Assembly (NCBI GenBank): GCA_016706225.1
Contig: JADJKB010000003.1
Coordinates: 1,291,420 to 1,355,419 of the forward strand
Direction: 5' to 3'
DNA: 64,000 nt
Source: Myxococcales bacterium
Lineage (GTDB): Bacteria; Myxococcota_A; Polyangia; Polyangiales; Polyangiaceae
Shown piece after piece: positions 25,016-32,961 of the stretch. Under the pieces are notes generated by a model, which worked only from the letters and a program-made list of their open reading frames with translations, did no database searches and was not told where the DNA came from. A program made the translations under genes and the position numbers. Positions within the stretch are counted from its first letter, which is position 1; each line of letters starts with the position of its first letter.

Positions 25016-25968
25016 CCCGCGATGTGCTCGCCGCCGTCGACGCGGATCAGCGCCCCGTTCACCCAGCGCGCTTCGTCGGTGCAGAGCAGAGCGATGAAAT
25101 CCGCGACGTCTGCCGGCGTGGTCAGCCGCCCCATGGGATTTTTCAGTCGCGCGTGAGCCTTCATCCGAGCGCTCCCGGGGATCAGCCGCAGCGCAGGCGT
25201 GTCCGTCACCCCCGCTTGCACCACGTTGGAGCGCACGCCGAACGGTCCCAGCTCGAGCGCGAGCGAACGCGAGACCGACTCGAGCGCGACCTTCGCGGCG
25301 GACACGGCGGCATAACCGCGCCAGGCGACCTCGTTCCCTTCGCTGGTCATGCCAATGACCCGGGCGTCGGCAGCAAAGAGCCCGCGCGCGAACACAGCCT
25401 GTGCCCAGGTCGCGAGGCTCGTGCCCATGCTGTGGACGGTGCGGGCGAAGTCCTCGTCTTCGAGCCGTGCGTCCGGGTCGTACGGCGGTGGCGACGCCAG
25501 GTGGAGCAGTGCGTCGCCCGCTTCCCCTTCGGCAACGAGCGCATCCACGGCTTCACCGAGGGCAGCCTCGGCGACTCCCAGCCGCTCGGCCAGACGCGCG
25601 CGCGCTTTGCCAGCAGCCTGACCGTGCGCCGGTGCAAGGGGCCCCACGAGCTTGAGGTTGCCGTAGGCGATCGAGTGCATCAGCAAACGGACTCGCCGCT
25701 CTGGGCCCATGCGCGCGGTCAGCTCGTCGAGCACTTTCGCGCGGCCGTCGTCCGCGAGTGCGTCCAGGTTGTGCGCCACGAAGTCGACGCCGGTCGCGCG
25801 GAGCTTCTCGAATTCGGGCTCGATGCCCGCCATCGCGCCGCGCCGATCTCGGTGCACGATCGCGATGTTCATGCCGTGGCGCGCGAGTTTGTGCGCCGTC
25901 GCCAGGCCGAAACCGCTCGAGCCGCCGAGGATCAGCGCAAAGTGCGCGCGGTCGAAGGCGAGGCTCAC
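25012..25968 (-). CDS. SDR enoyl-ACP reductase of FabI/FabL type with insertion
   Basis: The predicted product has 318 residues. A Rossmann glycine motif (LGGSSGFGLA, 14-23) is followed by MHSIAYGN and a catalytic Tyr219-x6-Lys226 (YAAVSAAK). That spacing characterises FabI/FabL enoyl reductases, whereas ordinary SDR ketoreductases have Y-x3-K. The C-terminus reads VNGALIRVDGG. About 60 extra residues between 112 and 172, Ala/Glu-rich, are not usual in FabI. It should reduce trans-2-enoyl-ACP with NAD(P)H. It is the only reductase in the operon, so the ketoreductase must come from elsewhere unless this enzyme does both. Confidence 0.75.
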   Translation of the reverse strand: MSLAFDRAHFALILGGSSGFGLATAHKLARHGMNIAIVHRDRRGAMAGIEPEFEKLRATGVDFVAHNLDALADDGRAKVLDELTARMGPERRVRLLMHSIAYGNLKLVGPLAPAHGQAAGKARARLAERLGVAEAALGEAVDALVAEGEAGDALLHLASPPPYDPDARLEDEDFARTVHSMGTSLATWAQAVFARGLFAADARVIGMTSEGNEVAWRGYAAVSAAKVALESVSRSLALELGPFGVRSNVVQAGVTDTPALRLIPGSARMKAHARLKNPMGRLTTPADVADFIALLCTDEARWVNGALIRVDGGEHIAG

Positions 25969-26897
25969 GAGGCCAGGCCCTTCCGGGCGGTCTTCACGCT
26001 GATGATCGAGGTGATCTCCACGCCCAGCGTGCCGAAGAAGCGCTTGAGTGGGCGGTTGGGACCGATCTCGACGATGCGATCGGCATTGGCGGAGAGGACA
26101 CGCATGTTGGCCAACCAGTCGACCGTACCTGAAATCTGTCCCGTCAGTGCCGCCAGCAGATCATCGAGGGTTCCCGCGTGAAAGCCCCCCCGCAAGTTCG
26201 AGCTGACCCGGGTTGCGAAGCTCACCTTCATGTGCGGCGCGGCGGCCTCGAGCTCGGCCCGAAACTCGGCCTCGATGCCGCGCATCAAACGCGAGTGGAA
26301 CGGCGCGCTGACGTTCAGCCGAATGACCTCGTGTGCACCGGGGGAGAGCTTGCCCACGATGCGCGCCTCGGCGGCTTCCACCCCGGACGTGGGCCCGGAG
26401 ATCACCAGCTGATCGAGGGAGTTCAGGTTGGCGACATCGACCCCGAGATCGGCGATCAGCTCGTCGATGCCCGCCTCGACGACGCGCGCAGCAACGATCG
26501 CACTCATCGCCCCCGCGCCCACCGGGACCGCAGCCTGCATCAGCGCACCACGCCGGTGCACCAGGCGCACCGCCTGTGCGAGGGGGAGCACCCCGGCGCC
26601 GCACAACGCGCTGTACTCACCCAGGCTGTGACCGCCAAAAGCCGTCGGCGCGAGACCCCACTCGCTCTGGATGACGCGCAGCATGGCCAGCTCTGCCGTG
26701 ACGATCGCGGGCTGGGTGAACTCCGTCAGATCGAGCCGCGGGTCGTCGTCGAAACACAGCTTCGCGACGTCGAACCCGAGTGCATCGCTGGCCTCCGTGA
26801 ACACCTCACGGGCGAGCGGGAACTCGTCATGGAAGTCCCGCGCCATGCCCGCGCGTTGTGACCCCTGGCCTGGAAAGACGACCGTGATTTCGCCCAT
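25965..26897 (-). CDS. fabD: Malonyl-CoA:ACP transacylase
   Basis: The predicted product has 310 residues. Loads malonyl from CoA onto ACP. PGQGSQRAGM lies at 9-18, and the nucleophile Ser91 is in GGHSLGEYSALCGAG. The catalytic His is in SAPFHSRLM. It is the first gene of the eight-gene operon, with a four-base overlap to the reductase. The 170-bp gap to the divergent glycosyltransferase gene at 27068 must hold the operon promoter. Confidence 0.92.
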   Translation of the reverse strand: MGEITVVFPGQGSQRAGMARDFHDEFPLAREVFTEASDALGFDVAKLCFDDDPRLDLTEFTQPAIVTAELAMLRVIQSEWGLAPTAFGGHSLGEYSALCGAGVLPLAQAVRLVHRRGALMQAAVPVGAGAMSAIVAARVVEAGIDELIADLGVDVANLNSLDQLVISGPTSGVEAAEARIVGKLSPGAHEVIRLNVSAPFHSRLMRGIEAEFRAELEAAAPHMKVSFATRVSSNLRGGFHAGTLDDLLAALTGQISGTVDWLANMRVLSANADRIVEIGPNRPLKRFFGTLGVEITSIISVKTARKGLAS

Positions 26898-27067
26898 CGG
26901 CCCCCCGGCCGTAGCACGACCCGGGCGCGGGCTGACGACCTAGTTTTCCCGGCAGGCGGCCGAAGCGCGGGCGGGACCAGGATTTTTCCGGGGCGCGACC
27001 CGCTCCCCGCCCGGGCTGGCGCTTCGCACGGATCACCAAGCGCCGTCCGGAGTAGCATGCCCCCGCC

Positions 27068-28039
27068 TTGTCCTCGCCCGCGGTCATCGCCATCTCGTTC
27101 GTCATTCCGTTCTTGAACGAGGAAAAGACCCTGCGCGAGCTGTTCGAGCGCATCCGCGACGCGACGCTGCCAGTGCTGCCCGAGGGCGAGACGTTCGAGC
27201 TCGTGTTCGTCGACGATGGCAGCACCGATGGCTCGGTGGCCGAGATCCTGAAACTGGTCGAAGAGCAGCCGAACGTGCGCCTGATCGAGCTGATGGGGAA
27301 CTTCGGCAAGAGCGCCGCGCTGGCCGCCGGTTTCGGACAGGCGCGGGGCCGCATCGTCTTCACGCTCGACGCGGATCTGCAGGACGATCCCAAGGAGATC
27401 CCCCGCTTCCTCGCGAGGCTCGACGAGGGTTTCGACGTCGTCAGCGGCTACAAACAGAAACGCAACGACCCGTTCACCAAGGTGATCCCGTCGCGGGTGT
27501 TCAACTGGATGGTGCGCCGCACGACCGGTGTCCACTTGCACGACGTGAACTGCGGCTTCAAGGCCTACAAGAAGGCCGTGCTCGAGAACGTCCGGCTGTA
27601 CGGCGACCTGCATCGCTTCGTGCCGGTGCTGGCGCACTGGAAACGCTTCCGCGTCGGTGAGATCGTGGTGGAACACCACGCTCGGAAACACGGCGAGACG
27701 AAATTCGGCGGCAGCCGCTTCTTCCGGGGGCTGATGGACCTGATGACGGTCGTCTTCTTGATGAAATACGAGCGCAGACCGGCGCACTTCTTCGGGGCCA
27801 TCGGCACCGCCACCCTGTTTGCTGGGTTCGCCGTGTGTGCGTACCTGGTCGGCGTGAAGCTGATGGGCGAGGCCATCGGGCATCGCCCGCTGCTCAGCCT
27901 GGGTGTGCTGTTGATCTTGGTCGGCGTGCAGATCTTGGCGACCGGCTTGATCGCGGAGCTGATGGTCCACTCACGACCGGACGTGCCCTTCGTGGTCAAA
28001 CGCAGCTCGGGGTTCGAGCGCGGAGCGAGCGAAGAGTGA
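27068..28039 (+). CDS. Family 2 glycosyltransferase with two C-terminal membrane helices
   Basis: The predicted product has 323 residues starting at TTG 27068. The N-terminal GT-A domain has FVIPFLNEEKTL, the nucleotide-binding VFVDDGSTDGS and the DXD region LDADLQDDP. Two helices at about 235-300 anchor it in the inner membrane. This layout is that of DPM1/GtrB/ArnC-like enzymes, which move sugars from nucleotide donors to polyprenyl phosphate. The stop overlaps the methyltransferase start (GTGA), so the two are coupled. Confidence 0.88.
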   Translation: MSSPAVIAISFVIPFLNEEKTLRELFERIRDATLPVLPEGETFELVFVDDGSTDGSVAEILKLVEEQPNVRLIELMGNFGKSAALAAGFGQARGRIVFTLDADLQDDPKEIPRFLARLDEGFDVVSGYKQKRNDPFTKVIPSRVFNWMVRRTTGVHLHDVNCGFKAYKKAVLENVRLYGDLHRFVPVLAHWKRFRVGEIVVEHHARKHGETKFGGSRFFRGLMDLMTVVFLMKYERRPAHFFGAIGTATLFAGFAVCAYLVGVKLMGEAIGHRPLLSLGVLLILVGVQILATGLIAELMVHSRPDVPFVVKRSSGFERGASEE

Positions 28040-28647
28040 TCCCCGACAGCTACTTCGACCGCTTCGAGACACCGAAGTATCGCGCCAAGAACCCGGTTCA
28101 GCGTGAGCTCATCCGGCGTTTCGTGACCCGGGTCCACGCGCTGTTCTTGGAGGCCGGCCCGCTTCAGTCGGTGCTCGAGATTGGTGTCGGCGAGGGCTTC
28201 CTCTCCGGGTACCTGAGCGAGAAGCTGCCGGAAAAGAGCTTCACCGGCGTCGATGTGCACGAAGAGGATCTGGCGCGCCTGCGCGCGAAGTTCCCGCGCA
28301 TCAAGACCCACGCGGCGAGCATCTACGACGTCGGACAGCTCCCGGGCCGCTACGACCTGGTGCTCTGCGCCGAGGTGCTGGAGCACGTCGACGACCCGGA
28401 CCGCGCCCTCGCGGCCATCATGCGCCTGGCGCCGAAGCGCGTGCTCTTGACGGTGCCCCACGAGCCTTGGTTCTTGCTCTCCAACCTGCTGCGAGGAAAG
28501 AACCTGACGCGACTCGGGAACGATCCGGAGCACCTTCAGCTCTTCACCGGTCGGCGCTTCGAGAGGTTGATCTCACGGCACGTGGACGTGATGCGCATGA
28601 CTCGAAGTTATCCTTGGCTGCTCGCCCTCGGGAGCCCCAGAGCGTGA
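28036..28647 (+). CDS. Class I SAM-dependent methyltransferase
   Basis: The predicted product has 203 residues from GTG 28036, overlapping the glycosyltransferase stop. Motif I is VLEIGVGEGFLSGYL, followed by FTGVDVHEEDL, YDLVLCAEVLEHVDDPDRAL and RVLLTVPHEPW: a Methyltransf_11/23-type fold. The acceptor is unknown. Coupling to a polyprenyl-phosphate glycosyltransferase suggests modification of a glycolipid or polysaccharide precursor. Confidence 0.82.
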   Translation: MIPDSYFDRFETPKYRAKNPVQRELIRRFVTRVHALFLEAGPLQSVLEIGVGEGFLSGYLSEKLPEKSFTGVDVHEEDLARLRAKFPRIKTHAASIYDVGQLPGRYDLVLCAEVLEHVDDPDRALAAIMRLAPKRVLLTVPHEPWFLLSNLLRGKNLTRLGNDPEHLQLFTGRRFERLISRHVDVMRMTRSYPWLLALGSPRA

Positions 28648-28674
28648 GCGGGGCGAACTGATGCGAGCCACCTG

Positions 28675-29550
28675 ATGCCGCCGGTCCTCGTGCTCCTGCT
28701 CCTGGCCGCCGCCGCGGCCGCAGCGTATCGCTTCACGCGCAGGGTCGAGGGCAGCTTCTTCGACCACGACGGCGTGCGTCTGCACTTCACGGACGAGGGC
28801 GACGGGACGCCCGTGATCTTGCTCCACGGGTTCGCGGTGAACGCCGATCTCAACTGGCGCCTCGTCGGGTTGACCCAGTCGCTGGCCAAGTACCGACGGG
28901 TCGTCGCTCTCGACTTGCGTGGCCACGGGCTGAGCGACAAACCCCACGACCCGGCGGAGTATGGCGCGTTGATGGCGGAGGACGTGGTGGCCTTGCTGGA
29001 TCACCTGAAGATCCAGCGGGCGCACGTGGTCGGCTACTCCCTCGGGGGCATCATCGCGCTGAAGCTCGCGGTCGCTCATCCGGAGCGCTTGCTCTCGGTG
29101 TCGCCGCTCGGGGCGGGCTGGGAGGATCCGGACGACAGCGATTTTGTCCGAGCCATGGGCGGCATCGCCGACGCGCTGGAGTCGGGCCGGGGTGTGCCGC
29201 CGCTGTCGGGATCCCTCGGGGGAGCGCGAAAACGGCCGGGATTGCTGCATACGACCTGGGTCCGAGTCATGACCCGTCATCTGAACGACGGCCCTGCGCT
29301 CGGCGCCATGGTGCGCGGTCTCGGGGGGCTGATCCTGGGGCGCAACGAGCTCGAGACGATCGCCGTGCCCGTGTGCAGCATCGTGGGCAGCGCGGATCCC
29401 ATGCTGCTCGGCGTCGAGCGGATGCGAGGCGCCGTGCCCGATCACACGATCCACGTCATCGAAGGTGCGGATCACATCCAGGCGGTTCGACGGCCCGAGC
29501 TGCGACGTGCGCTGCTGGCGTTTCTCGCGGACCACGCGCCTGGAGAGTGA
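28675..29550 (+). CDS. Membrane-anchored alpha/beta hydrolase
   Basis: The predicted product has 291 residues. An N-terminal hydrophobic segment (VLVLLLLAAAAAAAY) is followed by an alpha/beta hydrolase domain: oxyanion HGFAV, DLRGHGLSDKP, nucleophile elbow GYSLGG and the late His in GADHIQAV. The catalytic Asp is probably in GSADPM. It is similar to esterases and haloalkane dehalogenase-like hydrolases. The gene lies 27 bp after the methyltransferase gene and may belong to the same transcript. Confidence 0.82.
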   Translation: MPPVLVLLLLAAAAAAAYRFTRRVEGSFFDHDGVRLHFTDEGDGTPVILLHGFAVNADLNWRLVGLTQSLAKYRRVVALDLRGHGLSDKPHDPAEYGALMAEDVVALLDHLKIQRAHVVGYSLGGIIALKLAVAHPERLLSVSPLGAGWEDPDDSDFVRAMGGIADALESGRGVPPLSGSLGGARKRPGLLHTTWVRVMTRHLNDGPALGAMVRGLGGLILGRNELETIAVPVCSIVGSADPMLLGVERMRGAVPDHTIHVIEGADHIQAVRRPELRRALLAFLADHAPGE

Positions 29551-29570
29551 GGCGTGGCCCGAGCGGGAGC

Positions 29571-30389
29571 TCAGGTCGCGTCGAAGTGGTCGATGATGGC
29601 GTCGAGCGGCTCGAGATGACTCGCGTCGACACCCACGAATCCTTCTGCTTCGAATAGCTCGCGCGCGGCGGCAGTGAGCTCCTCGTCCTTCGACTCGATC
29701 AACGCGCTCTTGATCGCCAGCGCGACGGCCGGCTCGAGCTCCGTGCTGGCGGCGAGCACGTCGGCGGGGATGGGGCCATGCGCAAACACGATCCGGGCCG
29801 GGGTCTCGCCCCAGCCGGCGCTGAGCATGACTCCGGCAGCATCGCGGTGGACGTAGGTGGCGCCCACGTCGGCGGTGCCTTCGACCACCGCCTGCACGAC
29901 GGCCTGGTGGGAACCCTCGAAGGACTCCGACGCGAACAGCTTGGTCAGCTCGTGGCCGCGTGCGCGCAGCGCTGCGCGAACCACGGCGTAACCGGCCGCG
30001 CTGGCGCGGTCCACCCAGGCCACGCGGGCTCCCCCGAGCTCGGACTCCACTGTGAGCTTGGATGAGGAGAGCGCAAACAGCGCGGTGTGGATCGAGGCCG
30101 ACCCGCCCCGGAGCGGTGCCACCAGCGGCGCGGCGCGACCTGCGCGCGCGGCCCGCAGCGCTGCGATGGGAGGAAGCCACGCGAGCTCGATTTCACCGGC
30201 GTCGAGGCTGTGAGCGAGGCGCTCGTAGCTGCGAGTCTGAACCGGCTCGACGGGCAAACCGAGCACTCGACCGAGCGCGCGCGACAATCGTTCGAGGCGC
30301 GCGAGGGACACGGCGGCGTCGACCATGTGCATCGGCAAGCGGGTCACCCCGACACTGCGCGCGACGCCGATCCTGACCTGGTCGCTCAT
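29571..30389 (-). CDS. PhnD-like substrate-binding-fold protein without signal peptide
   Basis: The predicted product has 272 residues. The type 2 periplasmic-binding-protein fold is visible: LPVEPVQTRSYERLAHSLDAGEIELAWLPPIAAL, then a hinge, then FEGSHQAVVQAVVEGTADVGATYVH. This is the pattern of phosphate/phosphonate-binding PhnD-type proteins. There is no signal peptide or lipobox and no ABC permease or ATPase beside it. A cytoplasmic sensing or enzymatic role, as in MqnA-like relatives, is possible. Function uncertain. Confidence 0.65.
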   Translation of the reverse strand: MSDQVRIGVARSVGVTRLPMHMVDAAVSLARLERLSRALGRVLGLPVEPVQTRSYERLAHSLDAGEIELAWLPPIAALRAARAGRAAPLVAPLRGGSASIHTALFALSSSKLTVESELGGARVAWVDRASAAGYAVVRAALRARGHELTKLFASESFEGSHQAVVQAVVEGTADVGATYVHRDAAGVMLSAGWGETPARIVFAHGPIPADVLAASTELEPAVALAIKSALIESKDEELTAAARELFEAEGFVGVDASHLEPLDAIIDHFDAT

Positions 30390-30475
30390 CTTCCCCAGCC
30401 GAGGTTAAACCACCGGGGGGGAGTTGGCGACCCCGGACGCTGACACGCGAGCCAACGGTTTCCGGCTCGAGCGCC

Positions 30476-31222
30476 TCAGTAGGCGACGCCGGAGTACGGG
30501 CACTTCTTCACGAGGTCGGTGCAGTCCGATGGGGGCATGCAGTCGATGAACTGAGGGCAGCTCGGATCTTGCTCACATCCGCAACCGCATTGGTTTTCGA
30601 AGCCCTTGGTGCTCGGCGGACACGCGAAGTCGATGACCATGCACGTCTTTGGGTCCGTCGCGACGTACTTCTTCCACCACTCTTTGGCGGGGTCGCACTG
30701 GCACGCCTTGGTCGTACACGAGACCACCTTCGGGCTCTCACACACGCAGGTGTTGCAGCCATCGAGGGCCGGGAACTTGTCGCCGACCGGGTAGGCTTTG
30801 CCCCCGTAGACACACGGTGCGGCGCAGCCGATCTCGGTACACGACACGGCACCGCCGCCTTCACACGTGCACTTGTTGCAGCCGTCGTTCGCGGGAAAGC
30901 TGTCCCCGGGGTTGTAGTGCACGCCGTCGTAGTCACAACCGGACACACAATCCACGAGGGTGCAGCCCACCGAGCCGTCATCCAGGCACCCGCAAGTGTT
31001 GCAGCCGTCGCCAGCCGGGAACGAGGCGCCGAACGGGTACTTCTTGCCCTGGTAGTCGCATCCTCCACCGGAGCCTCCACCGCCCGTGGCGCCCGAACCC
31101 CCGGCTCCCGCCGCGCCCCCGGTTCCGGACCCGTCGCTGGAAGTGGACCCGCCACACGCGGCGAGCGCGAGCAGGGCTGCGGGGACCAGGAACAAGGCTC
31201 GGTATGACAGGACAGTCGGCAT
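30476..31222 (-). CDS. Lipoprotein with repeated VWC/pacifastin-like Cys modules
   Basis: The predicted product has 248 residues from ATG 31222. Lipobox LAAC and a Gly/Ser/Ala linker are followed by at least three similar modules: C-x-Y-x-G-K-x-Y-x3-G-x-x-F-P-A-x-D-G-C-N-x-C-x-C, then V-x-C-T. These resemble von Willebrand C or pacifastin-type small domains. The C-terminal part has further Cys pairs (CGCGCEQD, CPQFIDCMPPSDC). Probably disulfide-rich at the cell surface. Function unknown. Confidence 0.75.
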   Translation of the reverse strand: MPTVLSYRALFLVPAALLALAACGGSTSSDGSGTGGAAGAGGSGATGGGGSGGGCDYQGKKYPFGASFPAGDGCNTCGCLDDGSVGCTLVDCVSGCDYDGVHYNPGDSFPANDGCNKCTCEGGGAVSCTEIGCAAPCVYGGKAYPVGDKFPALDGCNTCVCESPKVVSCTTKACQCDPAKEWWKKYVATDPKTCMVIDFACPPSTKGFENQCGCGCEQDPSCPQFIDCMPPSDCTDLVKKCPYSGVAY

Positions 31223-31337
31223 TGGCTCACCTTTGTGCCGCGATGCGGCCATAAAACGTGGTTTCCCCGGCTACTTGAAAGATCCATGCCGGTCTCGGCT
31301 GGGCAGAGGGCGGCGCTGGTGTCACCATTCGCCCGCC

Positions 31338-31937
31338 ATGCTGCTCTCTCCCGTCGCTTTTGCCGCCGGCGCCGCCACCTGGAGCTTCGCCGAATATGCA
31401 CTCCACCGTTTCGCCGGGCACGCGCCACGGCAGCGCAAGAGTGATCAGAAGCCCGGCCTCTTCGATGGTGACTTTGGCTCGGAGCACCAGGCCCACCACA
31501 CCGACACACGCTACTTCACTCCCACCGCCCGCAAGGCCAAGACGGCAGCCGTCGCCCTCGCTGCGGTAGGCACCGTTGGCTCGTTCGCGTTCGGGCCGCG
31601 CCGCGCGCTGTCGTTCGTGCTGGGCTTCGGCGTCACGTACGCGGGGTACGAGCTCCTGCATCGGCGCACCCACACTCACGCGCCACCGCACGCCTACGGC
31701 CGCTGGGCGCGCAGACACCACCTGTCGCACCACTTCGCAAACCCGGCAACGAATCACGGCGTGACCAGCCCGATCTGGGATCTGGTGTTCGGCACCTACG
31801 CGGAACACGGCAAGCTGCGCGTGCCCCGGCGTCACGTGCCACCGTGGCTCGTCGATGACCACGGCAGCGTGCGCCCCGAGTATGCAGCCGAGTACGAGGT
31901 CGCGAGCGTGCCCCAGGCGACGGCTTCGGCGAACTGA
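31338..31937 (+). CDS. Fatty acid hydroxylase / sterol desaturase superfamily protein
   Basis: The predicted product has 199 residues from ATG 31338. Histidine clusters typical of the non-haem di-iron superfamily are present: HRFAGH, HQAHHTD, HRRTHTH and HHLSHH. They are interspersed with hydrophobic segments for two to four membrane helices. Members oxidise lipid tails at the membrane surface. The small size fits the bacterial FA_hydroxylase group. It is a single gene, divergent from the Cys-rich lipoprotein gene. Confidence 0.85.
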   Translation: MLLSPVAFAAGAATWSFAEYALHRFAGHAPRQRKSDQKPGLFDGDFGSEHQAHHTDTRYFTPTARKAKTAAVALAAVGTVGSFAFGPRRALSFVLGFGVTYAGYELLHRRTHTHAPPHAYGRWARRHHLSHHFANPATNHGVTSPIWDLVFGTYAEHGKLRVPRRHVPPWLVDDHGSVRPEYAAEYEVASVPQATASAN

Positions 31938-31998
31938 GCCGCAGAAAGCGTTTCGCGGGCGGCGGGGAAACAATTCGCGCAATCGCGCGGTCTGCGCG

Positions 31999-32961
31999 TC
32001 AAGGGCTCGCAGCGCGTGCGCGCAGCGGTCTCGAGAGCAGCCACACCAGCACATCCGCGAGCAGCGTCGCCCCGCGCGAGATGAGCAGCGCAGCGAGCGC
32101 CGGAGCGGCACCCAGTGCCGGCACCAACCCGACCGAGAGCACCGCCTCGCGCACTCCTGCGCCCGCGGGCGCAGCCAGCGCGAGGAAACCCACGATCGGA
32201 GCGATCACGAACAGCCCCGTCATCGACAAGGCTGCGGAGGCGTCCGCACCGGCCGCCCGGGTGATCAGGTAACCGTGCGCGAGCCAGGTACCCCAGTAGA
32301 CGATGTGCAAGAGCGGCAAGCGCCAAGGCACGAGCGGCCCCTCACCGTCGAGGCGCATGAATCGCATGACTCGCGCGGGGTAACGCCTGCGATCGATGAC
32401 CACCAGCAGAACCACACCCACGGAGAGCAGGCCGACGATGACCGGCGCGAAACGGCCGAGCAACGCCGTGATGCTGGACTGTCCGTGGGCAAACAAGGTC
32501 AGGAACGCAAAACCGACGGCGCTGCCGACGGCAACGAACGACATCAGCTCGACGATCACCGACGAGCCAGCGACCGCAGCAGGCACACCGAGAGACTTTG
32601 CCCCCGCCATACGCACGACCGGGATGCCGACCTTGCCCGGGATGTAGCGCGCCATCTGGCTCTCGGCGTGGAGCGCGACACTCGGACCGAACGCCACGCT
32701 GCGCCCCGTCATGCGCTCGAGCAGGACCTTCCACGCGACCGCCAGGATGACTCCGCCCACGATCAGGGGCAGCACGGACGAGAGCACGAGCCCCCACGCG
32801 AGCTCGACCTTTCCCCCTTCCCAGCGGCGGGCCAGATCCCAGGAGGCCCAGGCGATGAAGGCGATCGTGAGCACGAGCATCACCGGGCGCAGCGCGCGCT
32901 TCCAGCGCGTCAGTCCGGTGTCGGGAGCTACGACGGGCGGAGGCTCACCCTCTTCCGTCAC
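31999..32961 (-). CDS. LPG synthase-type (UPF0104) flippase-like membrane protein
   Basis: The predicted product has 320 residues with about seven to eight hydrophobic helices. It matches the lysylphosphatidylglycerol_TM family: QMARYIPGKVGIPVVR, then a long central helix pair, then PAGAGVREAVLSVGL. Such proteins flip lipids or lipid-linked sugars and here lack the aminoacyl-transferase domain. The start overlaps the end of the DUF2079 gene by four bases, so the two are coupled and may act on the same lipid-linked substrate. Confidence 0.82.
   Translation of the reverse strand: MTEEGEPPPVVAPDTGLTRWKRALRPVMLVLTIAFIAWASWDLARRWEGGKVELAWGLVLSSVLPLIVGGVILAVAWKVLLERMTGRSVAFGPSVALHAESQMARYIPGKVGIPVVRMAGAKSLGVPAAVAGSSVIVELMSFVAVGSAVGFAFLTLFAHGQSSITALLGRFAPVIVGLLSVGVVLLVVIDRRRYPARVMRFMRLDGEGPLVPWRLPLLHIVYWGTWLAHGYLITRAAGADASAALSMTGLFVIAPIVGFLALAAPAGAGVREAVLSVGLVPALGAAPALAALLISRGATLLADVLVWLLSRPLRARAASP

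Noticed and set aside
26726..27970. Long minus-strand reading frame of 414 codons
   Set aside because: It is antisense to the glycosyltransferase gene, rich in Gln/His/Asp/Arg without domain features, and caused by high GC at third positions.
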